This document shows, one piece after another, positions 27,459 to 36,870 of a stretch of DNA of 64,000 bases (position 1 is its first letter; each line of letters opens with the position of its first letter). Made by a program: the position numbers and the translations under genes. The DNA lies in assembly GCA_965206975.1 (NCBI GenBank), contig OZ242253.1, forward strand, positions 434,001 to 498,000, written 5' to 3'. This DNA is from JAAXGI01 sp965206975 (GTDB lineage Bacteria; Gemmatimonadota; Gemmatimonadetes; Longimicrobiales; Gaopeijiaceae). Under the pieces are notes generated by a model. That model worked only from the letters and a program-made list of their open reading frames with translations. It ran no database searches and was not told the origin of the DNA.

Positions 27459-27968
27459 TCAGCCCCCGCCCGGGTCGATCCGGACGATTGTATAGACGAG
27501 CGAGTCCGGAATCTCGGAGAAGTAGTGCGGCGTCCCTGCCGGGATGATGACCATGTCCCCCTCCACCAGCTCACGGCTCACCGCTCCTTCTATCCCATTT
27601 CCCGCCAGACTAGGCCCCGATGTCCCCGGCCGGCGAGGTGTATCTCCGCTCCCACGCGGTCTCGCATCGATCAGCCGGCCACCGGTAACCATGGTACCGG
27701 AGCCCCCCAGGATCGTATAGACCTCCGTGACCTCGGTATGGATCGTTCCGGCCACAACGCCCGAGGCCGGTCCTCGAGAAACGACCGCGATACTCACATC
27801 GTAGTCACCCGCGTCCAGGGTCCGTATCGGAGTGTCGATGATCCCGGGCGCGATCTCGGGGGTGGTCTCCAGGGTGTTTCGGATCTCAGCAGCCGTGATG
27901 TCGACCGCAGCGATCGAACCCGGAGTTACCTGTGCGATTAGGAGCAGGGCTCCGAGGATGTTCGGCAT
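27459..27968 (-). CDS. Exported cupin-domain protein
   Basis: 169 residues with a short signal peptide (MPNILGALLLIAQVTPGSIA). A single cupin barrel follows: motif 1 region TIHTEVTEVYTILGGSGTMV and motif 2 GDMVIIPAGTPHYFSEI. His and Glu in these motifs are suitable metal ligands. A linker with RRPGTSGPSLAGNG is inserted between the motifs. Small exported cupins of this sort are common in this kind of genome and their substrates are unknown. The gene is 169 bases upstream of the YdjY-like gene, possibly the same transcription unit. Confidence 0.7.
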   Translation of the reverse strand: MPNILGALLLIAQVTPGSIAAVDITAAEIRNTLETTPEIAPGIIDTPIRTLDAGDYDVSIAVVSRGPASGVVAGTIHTEVTEVYTILGGSGTMVTGGRLIDARPRGSGDTPRRPGTSGPSLAGNGIEGAVSRELVEGDMVIIPAGTPHYFSEIPDSLVYTIVRIDPGGG

Positions 27969-28397
27969 GGGCGATTCTCCTTATCAGGATGCCGCTGGCC
28001 TCCGAATCGAACGCACTCATTATAGGGGCACGTCGCCCCCCCTGTCTCCCTTGCTCCGCCACTGGGCGAGAAAGTCTCCGTCACACGCCCCCCCGACCAT
28101 TCGTCCCCCGTGTGTCACGAGCGAGGCCAACGATCCCCGCAGGCGGTGCCAGCACTCCGACCCGGTGGTGAGCTGCCTCGGGCGCGCTCGATCACGCGAA
28201 GGCGCACTTCCGTGCGCCGGGGGTGCAGGGCCGGCGAGATGCCCGACGATCCCCGGCAGAACTCCACCCGACCGTCGTCTTCGGATGGCGCGCGGGAACG
28301 GGACCTGGAGCATGGTTGGCGGATGCAAGATCCCCGATTCCGATTTACCTTTTTGCCTTGGTCCCACCACCGTCCACCCAACAAGAGAAGCTAGATC
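27969..28397. other. Divergent intergenic region
   Basis: About 430 bases between the leftward cupin gene and the rightward MBL gene. No gene recognised; promoters for both are expected. Confidence 0.45.
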
Positions 28398-29300
28398 ATG
28401 CACCTCACTACTCGCCTGCTCCTGCTGGGCCTCCTCATCTCTGCCGGCCCGGCGCTAGGTCGTGCTCAGGACTTCGCCGACGTTGAAATCGGTGCCCAAC
28501 GCCTCACCGACGGTGTCTACATGCTAACCGGCCAGGGCGGAAACATTGGCGTCTCGATCGGCGACGACGGCGTCTTCATCATCGACGACCAGTACGCGCC
28601 GCTCACCGAGCGGATCCTCTCGGCGATCCGCGATCTCACCTCGGAGCCGGTACGCTTCGTCTTCAATACACACTGGCACGGGGACCACACGGGCGGAAAC
28701 GAGAACCTCGGCGAAAGCGGCGCCCTGATCGTTGCCCACGACAACGTCCGCGAGCGCATGGGCGTCGAGCAGGTGCTCGAACGCATCGGCCGGCCGATGA
28801 CCTCCGAGCCGGCTGCGCCCGAGGGCGCGCTGCCGGTCGTCACCTTCACCACGGACGTCACATTCTTTATCAATGACGACTTGCTGCACGCCTTTCACGT
28901 CGAAGACGCGCATACCGACGGAGACGCGATCGTGCACTTCGGGCAGGCAAACGTTGTCCACATGGGAGACACCTTCTTCCGGGACCGCTTCCCGTTCATC
29001 GACACTGCAACCGGAGGTTCGATCGATGGAATGATTGCTGCGGCAGGCGTAGCGCTCGCCCTGATGGACGCTGAGACGCAGGTCATCCCCGGGCACGGCC
29101 CGCTCTCTTCGAGACAGGACCTGATGGAATACCGAGATGCGCTGAGGACGATGCGAAACGCCGTCGCGGCGCTGAAGGAGGAGGGACTCACGCTGGAGGA
29201 GATCCAGGCGCGACGCCCGATCCGGGATCACGCAGAAGCGTGGGGCCAGGACCAATCTGCCGAGGAGAGCTTCGTAGCGACGATCCACCATGGGCTCTAG
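28398..29300 (+). CDS. Exported metallo-beta-lactamase-fold hydrolase (SoxH/cyclase-like)
   Basis: 300 residues with a signal peptide (about 1-24, ending GRAQ). Zinc motif THWHGDHTGGNENL (His92, His94, Asp96, His97); other ligands lie in HVEDAHTDGDAIV (His), MGDTFF (Asp) and VIPGHGPLS (His). It matches the exported MBL group near SoxH and quinoprotein-relay proteins, with the usual C-terminal helix pair (RTMRNAVAALKEEG). All ligands are present, so it is likely active. The substrate cannot be told. It stands alone, followed by more than 800 bases without a gene. Confidence 0.85.
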   Translation: MHLTTRLLLLGLLISAGPALGRAQDFADVEIGAQRLTDGVYMLTGQGGNIGVSIGDDGVFIIDDQYAPLTERILSAIRDLTSEPVRFVFNTHWHGDHTGGNENLGESGALIVAHDNVRERMGVEQVLERIGRPMTSEPAAPEGALPVVTFTTDVTFFINDDLLHAFHVEDAHTDGDAIVHFGQANVVHMGDTFFRDRFPFIDTATGGSIDGMIAAAGVALALMDAETQVIPGHGPLSSRQDLMEYRDALRTMRNAVAALKEEGLTLEEIQARRPIRDHAEAWGQDQSAEESFVATIHHGL

Positions 29301-30030
29301 CCCCTCTCGCGGGTCGGGATGCAGCGTTGGAAGAGCTTGTACGGCAAGCCGCCTGATCGGCCGTTCGAGCTGAAGCACCGCGCCGGATGAGGACGCTTCG
29401 ACCGGCCGGGACCTCGCCCGCGGTACCATCCCCGAGCCGCTGTCCCGCGAGCGATCGGCCGACACGTGGGGAGGGTGGATCGACAGGTGCGCCGGAACGC
29501 GGCCAACGACAGTGGGCTTCCGCCACCTCGCCGGCCTGATCGTTGGCTGGCCGACCTCCGTTGCGTACGCGCGGGCGAGGAGTGCGTCTGCGGCGTTTGG
29601 GAGGAGGAGTCGGCGCTCGACTTCATGGGCCGCGGCCTGCACGAGAACGCGGATGTAGCTCGCTGCGTCCCGTAGCGCTCCTCGAGAACGAGGCGCGGGC
29701 CACCGGGGTGGAGCCCCTCCCGATCCTCACGGTGTTCCCGGGCGATTGAGTGGTCGGGCGCTACCCTGCCATCGAAGATCCTCCCGAGCGGCAGCCACGA
29801 CCATATGTTGACAGTAGGGCTTGCGGTATACGGCAGCACGACCGCATCGCTCTTGCGCCATGGAGGGAAAGGGCCGGCGCTCGTGTCGGGGTCGACTTCG
29901 AAGCTGGACCCAGCGCACCCCACGCCCACAACGAAGCGGTGGAGCACAGCGCCGCCGACTGCCCCGAGGCTGGTCCTTTCGAGCCAGCCCGGGCGTATTG
30001 GCGTGCCCCGGGCCTGCCGCACAAGAGAAG
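29301..30030. other. Non-coding or decayed stretch
   Basis: About 730 bases with only short competing open frames on both strands. I recognise no family in any of them. It may be an eroded gene, but I cannot name one. Confidence 0.45.
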
Positions 30031-30031
30031 A

Positions 30032-30061
30032 GCACCGGAGGCCCTGACCGACCTCCGGTGC
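30032..30061 (-). terminator. Hairpin terminator of the TonB receptor gene
   Basis: Perfect 10-bp stem (30032-30041 with 30052-30061) with a 10-base loop. On the minus strand it is followed by the pyrimidine-rich TCTTCTCTTG. It lies about 55 bases past the end of the receptor gene. Confidence 0.6.
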
Positions 30062-30116
30062 TTCCCATCCCTCACACGCTACGGCGGAGTGCCGGCGGCA
30101 CTCGTCACTTCAGCCG

Positions 30117-32795
30117 TCAGTCACCAGAGCCCCACCGGTAGTTGATGCGCGCGTAGTAGTAGGCCCCGTTGAACCCGAACGGCCCGAACTGTCCGTAGTC
30201 GTTCCCGGTGCCCCCGGCGGCCAACGGGTGCTTTTCCGGGTACGTGTTCAGCAGGTTCCGTGCACCGACTGAGAACGTAACCCCCATGTCTAGCGGAACG
30301 CCGACCTCGAGATCGAGGAGCGTCTTGCCCGAGTACAGCTCGTACCTGGGCGACAGGTTCGCATCACCGAGCGTCACCGCAGCCCAGTTTCGCGCGTCCT
30401 CCCGGTCCCAGTATCCACCGTAGTAGCTCAGGCGCGAACTCACGGTCCAACGATCGGCTGCGTGGCTCACGCCAATGTTCCATCGCGCCTCCGGCACCCC
30501 GCGCTCAAGCGAGCTTCGGCGATCCTCGTCGATCGTTTCCGACGTGAAGTCCGTGAGCTCGGTCGTCGTGTAATTGAAGACGGCGGTGAAGAGCGTCTGC
30601 CCGCCGAGCAGCTCCGTGGCGTACGTCGACACGAGGTCGATACCCTGCGTCAGGGTTGCGAAGTCGTTCACGAAGAAGCGGAAAATCTGCAGGTTCGCCG
30701 CCTCGGCGAACCCGGCGGCGATGAGATCCGTCGTCTCGGCCGGCGTGAGCGAGAAGTTCTTCGTGATCGTGAGCCGGTCGGACACGTTGATCCGGAAGTA
30801 GTCAGCCGTGAACACGAACGGGCCGGTGTTGATCACGGAACCGATCGAGAGGTTTGTCGAGGCCTCGGGCTCGAGATCCGTTCCGCCCCTCAGTGCCGCG
30901 GCCGGGGACGTCGAGGGAATCGTGCCGTTGTTGACCAGATCGCCGAGATCGAAATCGTACTCGGTCGTGACGTTGAAGGCATTCTGCTGGCCCGGGGTCG
31001 GGGCGCGGAATCCGGTGCTGGCCGCGCCGCGGAGGGCCACCGCCTGAGACAACGATACCCGGGCCGAGAGCTTCCCGTTCAGCGTCGTCCCGAACCCGTC
31101 GAAGTTCTCGAAGCGGAGAGCGCCGCCCAGGTTCCACGCATCGTCCATCCCGTAGAGCTCGACGTCGCCGTAGAGCGCGACGTTCGCGCGCGCCCAGGTG
31201 CCGGAGTTCTCGGGCCGCGTGCCGTTGTACCCGTTCGACCCCGAGCTGAAGCCCTGTAAGGCGTACGGACCGATCTCCCAGGAAGCCGCGTCCCCGGCGC
31301 CGAGGTGGTACTCCTCCTCCCGCCACTCGGCTCCGGCCGCGATGTTGACCATCTCGCTCAGCGCATACGAGGTGTCCAGGTTGAAGCCGAGGGCGCTCTG
31401 CCGAAGGAGGTTCGGCCGGAAACTCGTCGGGCTCTGGGGCCCCATGGATGCGTTGACCGTGTCGAAGATGAAGGTGTCAACGGTGTTTCGGCCCCAGGTC
31501 ACGCTCGCATCCCAGTTCAGATCCGCGAACATGAGGCCGCGGATCCCCGTCACCACGGAGGCGTCGAAGACGTCACCGCCGAACTGCGGGGTGAAACCGC
31601 CCGGCATACCGTTCGCCGCCCCAACGAAGGACTCGTGGAAGGTGAAGCAGTTGGGGTTACTCTGGACCTGCTGGTACGCGGCCGGGTTCGGCTGGCTATT
31701 CGTGATCGCGACCGTCGGGCAGTTCGCCGATCCCGTCCCATTTGCCTGGAGCACGTCGCCCACCAGGAGCGTCCCGCCGCCGTCGCCGCTGAAGACGGAC
31801 CCGCGCGTATTGGGATTCCGGAAGTAGAATCCGCCCGTCACCTTCTTCGTGGCGTAGTTCGTGTGTCCGTACCACTGCAGCTGGTTCTCGAACACATGCC
31901 CGAAGTTGCCGAACAGCTTGAGATCGTCCTCGATGAGTGGCGAACCCCACACCTGCGCCGTGTTCCGAACGTTCGTGTTCCCGGCCGAGCGGATGCCTGC
32001 GGCGTCGTTGCGCTGGATCGCTCGGTTCGTCGGATCGGTTCCGCCGTACTCGAGGCTCAGATTCGCGAACCCGGTCTCACCGAAGGGGAGCCCCACATTG
32101 GCGGCAATGGCGTAGGAGTTCGCCCGGCCGCCGATCCCGTTGCAGGAGGTTCCAATCGAGCCGCAGGTAGCCGCACTCCCGGTGTTCTCGTTCGCGAATG
32201 TGCCGCCGCGCACCTCGATGCTTCCGCCGGAACGGGCGTTCTTGAGCTGAAAGTTGAGCACACCCGCGATGGCATCGGAGCCGTACTGCGCCGACGCCCC
32301 GTCCCTCAACACCTCGACCTGATCGAGCGCGACGGCGGGAATGACCGAAATATCCGGTCCCTGCGAACCGTCCGCGATGCCGTTACCGAGCCATGCGATG
32401 ACCGCCGCCCGATGGCGCCGCTTCCCGTTGATGAGGATCAGGGTGTGATCCGGCGCAAGGCTCCGCAGATTCACGGGTCGCACGATCGAGGCCGCGTCGC
32501 TGATCGGCTGCGTGTTCACGTTGAACGATGGGACGAGTGCGCGGAGCTGGTTCGTCAGGTCGGACTCGCCCTGGCGCAGAAAATCCGCGACCGGAACGAC
32601 GTCGATCGGTACAGCGGATACCGTGACGGAGCGCGGCTCGGCCCGGCTTCCGACCGCCACAATCGGATCGAGGATGAAGAATGGATCCTCCTCCTGCTCC
32701 TGCATGCCCCTGACCCCCGGCACCGGCATCAGGATACCGAGCACCGCCGCTGCAACAGCAACTCGCGCAGTCCCTCTCCACTGAACGTCGGCCAT
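30117..32795 (-). CDS. TonB-dependent outer-membrane receptor
   Basis: 892 residues. Signal peptide about 1-30, then a TonB-box-like stretch (DPIVAVGSRAEPRSV), a plug domain (DLTNQLRALVPSFNVNTQPI..., LILINGKRRHR, QVEVLRDGASAQYGSDAIAG) and a 22-strand-type barrel. The C-terminus is GAYYYARINYRWGSGD, slightly past the usual final aromatic. The plug motif with VRPVNLRSLAPDHTLILING is typical of receptors for large or carbon-source ligands. No siderophore, vitamin or peptidase gene lies next to it, so the substrate is unknown. A strong hairpin follows the gene. Confidence 0.88.
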   Translation of the reverse strand: MADVQWRGTARVAVAAAVLGILMPVPGVRGMQEQEEDPFFILDPIVAVGSRAEPRSVTVSAVPIDVVPVADFLRQGESDLTNQLRALVPSFNVNTQPISDAASIVRPVNLRSLAPDHTLILINGKRRHRAAVIAWLGNGIADGSQGPDISVIPAVALDQVEVLRDGASAQYGSDAIAGVLNFQLKNARSGGSIEVRGGTFANENTGSAATCGSIGTSCNGIGGRANSYAIAANVGLPFGETGFANLSLEYGGTDPTNRAIQRNDAAGIRSAGNTNVRNTAQVWGSPLIEDDLKLFGNFGHVFENQLQWYGHTNYATKKVTGGFYFRNPNTRGSVFSGDGGGTLLVGDVLQANGTGSANCPTVAITNSQPNPAAYQQVQSNPNCFTFHESFVGAANGMPGGFTPQFGGDVFDASVVTGIRGLMFADLNWDASVTWGRNTVDTFIFDTVNASMGPQSPTSFRPNLLRQSALGFNLDTSYALSEMVNIAAGAEWREEEYHLGAGDAASWEIGPYALQGFSSGSNGYNGTRPENSGTWARANVALYGDVELYGMDDAWNLGGALRFENFDGFGTTLNGKLSARVSLSQAVALRGAASTGFRAPTPGQQNAFNVTTEYDFDLGDLVNNGTIPSTSPAAALRGGTDLEPEASTNLSIGSVINTGPFVFTADYFRINVSDRLTITKNFSLTPAETTDLIAAGFAEAANLQIFRFFVNDFATLTQGIDLVSTYATELLGGQTLFTAVFNYTTTELTDFTSETIDEDRRSSLERGVPEARWNIGVSHAADRWTVSSRLSYYGGYWDREDARNWAAVTLGDANLSPRYELYSGKTLLDLEVGVPLDMGVTFSVGARNLLNTYPEKHPLAAGGTGNDYGQFGPFGFNGAYYYARINYRWGSGD

Positions 32796-33211
32796 GCTCA
32801 GTACCTCCCTTCGGGTTGGTTGCGATAAGCTCGCTCGGAGTAGCCTCCGAATCTACCAGCACGTACGCTACATACAATAACACGGTGCGATACACATATT
32901 CAACGTGGATCCGGGGCACAAGGGAGCGATAGGCCCCAGGGGCTAAGAGGCCTATACAAGATGCGCTCTCGCTCGAGAGGTCGCTCTCCGGTCGTGCCGT
33001 GGACACGGGTGTTGGCCACCCTATCGAGCCAGTGCCCGGGCGGGTGGTTCAAAGTCCGAGTCGGCCAGGAAGATCCGTCCGCAGAAGAAGTTCTCGCGAA
33101 CGGACCGGCCGCTCAGAGCGTCCCCTTCGAGCTTCGCACCGCAGGGGGGCAGGCTCCGGGCTTGAAGCCTCAGTGAAGAGCGAAGCATCCGAACTCCGGG
33201 TTCTCGACCAA
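32796..33211. other. Upstream region of the TonB receptor; possible further gene remains
   Basis: Contains the AT-richer promoter region of the leftward receptor gene (about 32820-32910). The rest may be the lost N-terminal half of the UppS-like gene, but I cannot recognise it. Confidence 0.4.
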
Positions 33212-33559
33212 GCAACCGTCACCGGGCATCGGGATCGCCTGCCCGATCCCGTGAGGAAGGAGATCCGAGCCGCCGAGGGCCACGCGTGATCAGGCTCCAC
33301 GTCGCACCTGCGTCTCGCGGTCGACTACTCGGCTCGGGAGGCGCTCCTCGGGGCTGCTGCACTCTTGGCCGGGACACCCTCCCTTCTCGTGGATCCGTCA
33401 GGCGTGCGCGCGCATGATGCGCCGCCCGGAACCCGTAGCGTAGACCTCCTCGTCCGCACGGCAGGAGAGAAGCGGTTGAGCGACCTCCTTCTCCGGGAGT
33501 CGGCCGACGCGGAGCTCGTCTTCACCGATCCCCTGCGGGTCGGCTCCCTCGGCACATGA
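33212..33559 (+). pseudogene. Undecaprenyl diphosphate synthase-like remnant (C-terminal half)
   Basis: Degraded cis-prenyltransferase. One frame reads VTGHRDRLPDPVRKEIRAAE (the viGdr-LP motif region) and stops near 33287. After a frameshift the next frame reads HLRLAVDYSAREALLGAAA and then DLLVRTAGEKRLSDLLLRES with DAELVFTDPLRVG. These correspond to the UppS blocks DLLIRTGGE-RLSNFLLWE and ELYFTDVLWPDF, but conserved residues such as the FLLW tryptophan and the final WPDF are lost. The N-terminal DGNGRWA motif is absent. So both reading frame and active site are gone; presumably a second, functional uppS exists elsewhere. Confidence 0.65.
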
Positions 33560-33574
33560 ACGGAGGGCGCCTAG

Positions 33575-34095
33575 ATGAGGGAACGCAAACTGCCGGTCCC
33601 CGCGATTCTCGCCGCGGGCGTCGGGATGGGGGTGGCCGGAGACCACCTGCTCAGAGCCCTGGGAGCCCCCGGGCTCAACTTCCCCCTTGTCTTCGTGGGG
33701 CTCGCCGCTTCGGTCCAGATCGTGCTCCGAAGCGGCGGATCCCCCCCTGAGTCGCGAAGCCTCCATGTGGTTGGCCGTCGGCGTCCTCCCGTGGCGTGGC
33801 TCCGAACTCCGCCGCCTAGGCACCTCACTCGCGGCCTGCACCGCGTTCGCCCTGCCTCCGCTCCACAGGGGGTCGCCCGTGGATCCGCCGCGCAGGCGTG
33901 ACGGAGATCCTCGAAGCCGTGGCGAGAGGAGGATTTCGCTCTTGGTTTGGAGGCCTGTGCCTGTTCACCCGGCATGACAGGGACGAGATCGGGGATCGAT
34001 CCGTTCCGATGGACCGTGCGACAGGTGGCCCGGGCGAGCATCGGCGGCCTCCTCCTCTCGGATCTGAATGCCCATACGCGGCTCTACTTCTAACT
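33575..34095 (+). pseudogene. DUF4173/DUF4153-like membrane protein remnant
   Basis: The start survives: MRERKLPVPAILAAGVGMGV..., LNFPLVFVGLAASVQIVLR, two membrane segments. A frameshift near 33730 moves the similarity to another frame: LSREASMWLAVGVL, SELRRLGTSLAACTAFALPP. This pattern (L-x-R-E-x2-W-L, then W-R-x-S-x2-L) is that of the DUF4173/DUF4153 family. Further fragments (VARASIGGLLLSD) lie downstream before all frames close. It follows the UppS remnant by 15 bases, so a whole former operon has decayed. Family call is from pattern only. Confidence 0.5.
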
Positions 34096-34594
34096 GCTTC
34101 GCTGGCCCCGGCCCCTCCCGCAGCCGTGGACGAGCAGAGCACGGGCATCGCCGCCCTGTGACCGGAGAGGCGCGTCGCATTGCTGGCGGCCGCGTACAGC
34201 GGCTCGAGGCGGCGAGGCCGTCTTTGCTAGGATCCTCGACTGGGAACGGGCTTGGCGAACCGCGTGCTGCCGTTCGACAGCGGTGTGGCGGGCACCTATG
34301 CCGGGATCGCCGGCGCACGGGGCCGGCCTGGGCCGGCCGCACAAACGGACTGTCAAATAGCAGCGGCGGCTCGTGCGCGCGGTTGTGGCGGTGGCGACCC
34401 GCGACATCCGGGACTTCGAGGATACGGGGATCGAAATATTCGAGCCTCAGAACGGCGCGTGAGCAGAACGGCTGAAGCCTTTTTCCGCGTCAAGATTGAC
34501 TAGCACCTGTAGAGCTGGCCGCACGGGACAGGTTAGGCAACTCGGCTCGGTTCGGGCCCGCCCTCCCGCGCCAGCCCACCGTGTACAGCGCTGC
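34096..34594. other. Decayed stretch, no intact gene
   Basis: About 500 bases with short open frames in all directions, probably the rest of the eroded membrane-protein gene. Nothing in it can be assigned. Confidence 0.4.
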
Positions 34595-35707
34595 TCATTG
34601 GCTCATCTGGTGACGGGCAGCCTCTCGCCCGAGGGGCGTGAGCCGCAGAACGCCGCCCTCCTCCCGAGCGATCAACCCCTCCCGCTCGGCCTCCCATATC
34701 GCCTTGGGCGCGAAGTCGGCGGACCACCGGAAATGCTCCTGAAGGTGTGCTTCCCGGCTCTCCCGCTCCGCGGAGGGCCCCGCCTCATGGTGGAGCAGGT
34801 GCGTCGTGAGCATGAGGCTCGCGAACTCCAGCTTCTGGCGGGCCCTCCGCCGAATCCCGGCCACGATCCCGCGATCGGGGGCGAAGAGGAGGACGACGAA
34901 GAAGAAGACGCCCGACATGCTCGCCATGGACCCCGCAATCGATACATCAGCGGCTCGGGCCACCCAGTAGCCGGAGATGGCGGCAAGCGTCCCCAGGACT
35001 CCGCTCAGTACGATCAGGCTCGGCAGGCGATTCGTGAGGAGGTACGCGGCAGCGGGGGGAGCGATCATCAGAGCCACTACGAGGATCGAGCCTACGGCAT
35101 CGAAAGCCCCCACCGCCGTCGCCGACACGAGGGTCATGAAGCCGTAGTGGAGGAGTACCGGCGAAAACCCCAGCGCGTGAGCAAGGCCGGCGTCGAAGGT
35201 CGCCAGCTTGAGCTCCTTGTAGAAGACCGCGACCACGGCGAGGTTCGCGGCCAGGAGCGCGCCCATCAGCCAGAGGCTCCTCGGGCCCAGATCTAGCCCC
35301 CCGACCTCGAAGCGGCGGAAGGGGGCGAATGCGATCTCGCCCAGAAGGACGGCATCCAAGTCGAGGTGAACGTCTTCGGCGAAGCGCGAGATTAGGATTA
35401 CGGCGATCGAGAAAAGCGCCGGAAAGACAAGCGCGATGGCCGCGTCCTCCTTGACCAGCCGGGTCCGGTGCAGGAGTTCGACGAGCGCTACCGTCAGGGT
35501 TCCGGTAGCGGTAGCCGCGGCGACGAGAAGCGGCGAGGTGATGTCCTCCACTATGAAGAACCCAAGCACGATTCCCAGGAGGATCGAGTGCGAGATCGCA
35601 TCGCTCACGAGCGCCATTCGGCGAAGGACGAGAAAGACTCCCGGCACGGCACAGCTCACCGCCACCACGACGGCCAGGAGCTGGATCTCGATGTCCGTGC
35701 CCGTCAC
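34595..35707 (-). CDS. Metal ABC transporter permease with C-terminal winged helix (second permease)
   Basis: About 370 residues from a GTG at 35707 that overlaps the previous stop by four bases (GTGA). Residues 1-280 are a ZnuB/MntC-type ABC-3 permease: VLRRMALVSDAISHSILLGI is the family's cytoplasmic coupling region, with about eight helices. The last ~90 residues are soluble: ATHLLHH-like helices, then APKAIWEAEREGLIAREEGG and LRLTPLGREAARHQ, a winged-helix pattern like the DNA-binding domain of DtxR/MntR. Permease plus repressor-like domain is known in some troABCD-type operons. Last gene of the four-gene import operon. Confidence 0.85.
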   Translation of the reverse strand: MTGTDIEIQLLAVVVAVSCAVPGVFLVLRRMALVSDAISHSILLGIVLGFFIVEDITSPLLVAAATATGTLTVALVELLHRTRLVKEDAAIALVFPALFSIAVILISRFAEDVHLDLDAVLLGEIAFAPFRRFEVGGLDLGPRSLWLMGALLAANLAVVAVFYKELKLATFDAGLAHALGFSPVLLHYGFMTLVSATAVGAFDAVGSILVVALMIAPPAAAYLLTNRLPSLIVLSGVLGTLAAISGYWVARAADVSIAGSMASMSGVFFFVVLLFAPDRGIVAGIRRRARQKLEFASLMLTTHLLHHEAGPSAERESREAHLQEHFRWSADFAPKAIWEAEREGLIAREEGGVLRLTPLGREAARHQMSQ

Positions 35708-36870
35708 CGCTCCACCTCGGGGACTCCTGCCTCGCCACCCTCGGACTCCGGTTGGAATCGCTCCCGGGCACGCTCCGCCCCCGCAGGGGTGAGAGACCAA
35801 TCGCCCGGCCGCGCCTCGCGGGCCCACCCACTCGACTCGAGTAGCCTCAAGCTCCGCTCCACGCCCCCCAAGTTTGGCTGCATGGCCTCAAGCACAGCGA
35901 TGGGATGCGGGTGCTCGATCCTCTCGGGGTGCTGGGCAGCCAGCGCGTAGAGATCCCCGAGCACACCCTCGGCGCGCACGCTCCGGCGGGTACGGAGGTC
36001 ACGAAAGAGACGGGAGCCGAGTCCCCGCTCCGGAGCCGCGAGGAGAGAGATGCCCACCGCACCTGTCGCGATGAGGACGATCGTCGGCCCCGTCGGAATC
36101 CCGCTCCCCGCGGAGCTGAGGAGGGCCCCGCCGGTACCTGAGACCGCCCCCAGAATACCGGCAAGGATGACCATGGTGGCCAGCGAGTTTGTCCACTGGC
36201 GGGCCGCCGCCGCAGGAGCCACGATCAGCGCGCTCATCAGGACTACGCCCACGGCCTGGAGGCCGATGACGATGGCCGCAACGAGTAGCGCCGTCAGGAG
36301 CATGTCCAGCGCGGTCGCGGGAAGGCCCATCGAGACCCCGAACTCCCGGTCGAAGGTCAGGAGCTTGAACTCCTTCCAGAAGAGGGCGAGGACGAGGAGC
36401 GCCGAAGCCCCTACTGCCAGGATCAGGGCTACGTCCCGTTCGAGGAGCGTGGCGGCCTGGCCGAAGAGGAAGGTCTCGAGGCCCGCTTGGGCGGCCGTGG
36501 GCTCCCGCTGGGCGATTGTGAGAACGACGAGTCCAAACCCGAAAAAAACGGAAAGGACGATTCCCAGTGCAGCGTCCTCGGAGACCCTCGAATTCCTCAC
36601 GATCCCTAAGACGAGGAGCGTCCCGAGCCAACTCGCGATGGCCGCGCCGAAGACGAGGACGGGCATCGCACGGCTCCCCGTCAGGAGGAAGGCCAGGCCG
36701 ATCCCGGGAAGCGCCGCGTGGGAGATCGCGTCGCCGAGAAGACTCTGGCGCCGGAGGAGCGCAAAGCACCCCAGTGCTCCGGCGGCGGCTCCGAGCGCCG
36801 CAGATCCGACCGAGACCGTCCGAACCGTATAGTTGGCGAGGAGGAGGTCGAACAGTTGGCCGAGGCTCAA
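35704..36870 (-). CDS. Metal ABC transporter permease with C-terminal winged helix (first permease)
   Basis: About 388 residues. A TTG at 36870 overlaps the ATPase stop (TTGA) and gives the expected N-terminus SLGQLFDLLLANYTVRTV. The permease domain (ABC-3 type) includes LLRRQSLLGDAISHAALPGI and a WKEFKLLTFDREFG segment, shared with its neighbour (YKELKLATFDAGLA). From about residue 285 a soluble tail contains VLGDLYALAAQHPERIEHPH, then LRLLESSGWAREARPGDW and SLTPAGAERARER, again winged-helix-like. Both permeases of the heterodimer thus carry the tail. Whether it binds DNA, metal or the ATPase is unknown. Confidence 0.87.
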   Translation of the reverse strand: MSLGQLFDLLLANYTVRTVSVGSAALGAAAGALGCFALLRRQSLLGDAISHAALPGIGLAFLLTGSRAMPVLVFGAAIASWLGTLLVLGIVRNSRVSEDAALGIVLSVFFGFGLVVLTIAQREPTAAQAGLETFLFGQAATLLERDVALILAVGASALLVLALFWKEFKLLTFDREFGVSMGLPATALDMLLTALLVAAIVIGLQAVGVVLMSALIVAPAAAARQWTNSLATMVILAGILGAVSGTGGALLSSAGSGIPTGPTIVLIATGAVGISLLAAPERGLGSRLFRDLRTRRSVRAEGVLGDLYALAAQHPERIEHPHPIAVLEAMQPNLGGVERSLRLLESSGWAREARPGDWSLTPAGAERARERFQPESEGGEAGVPEVER

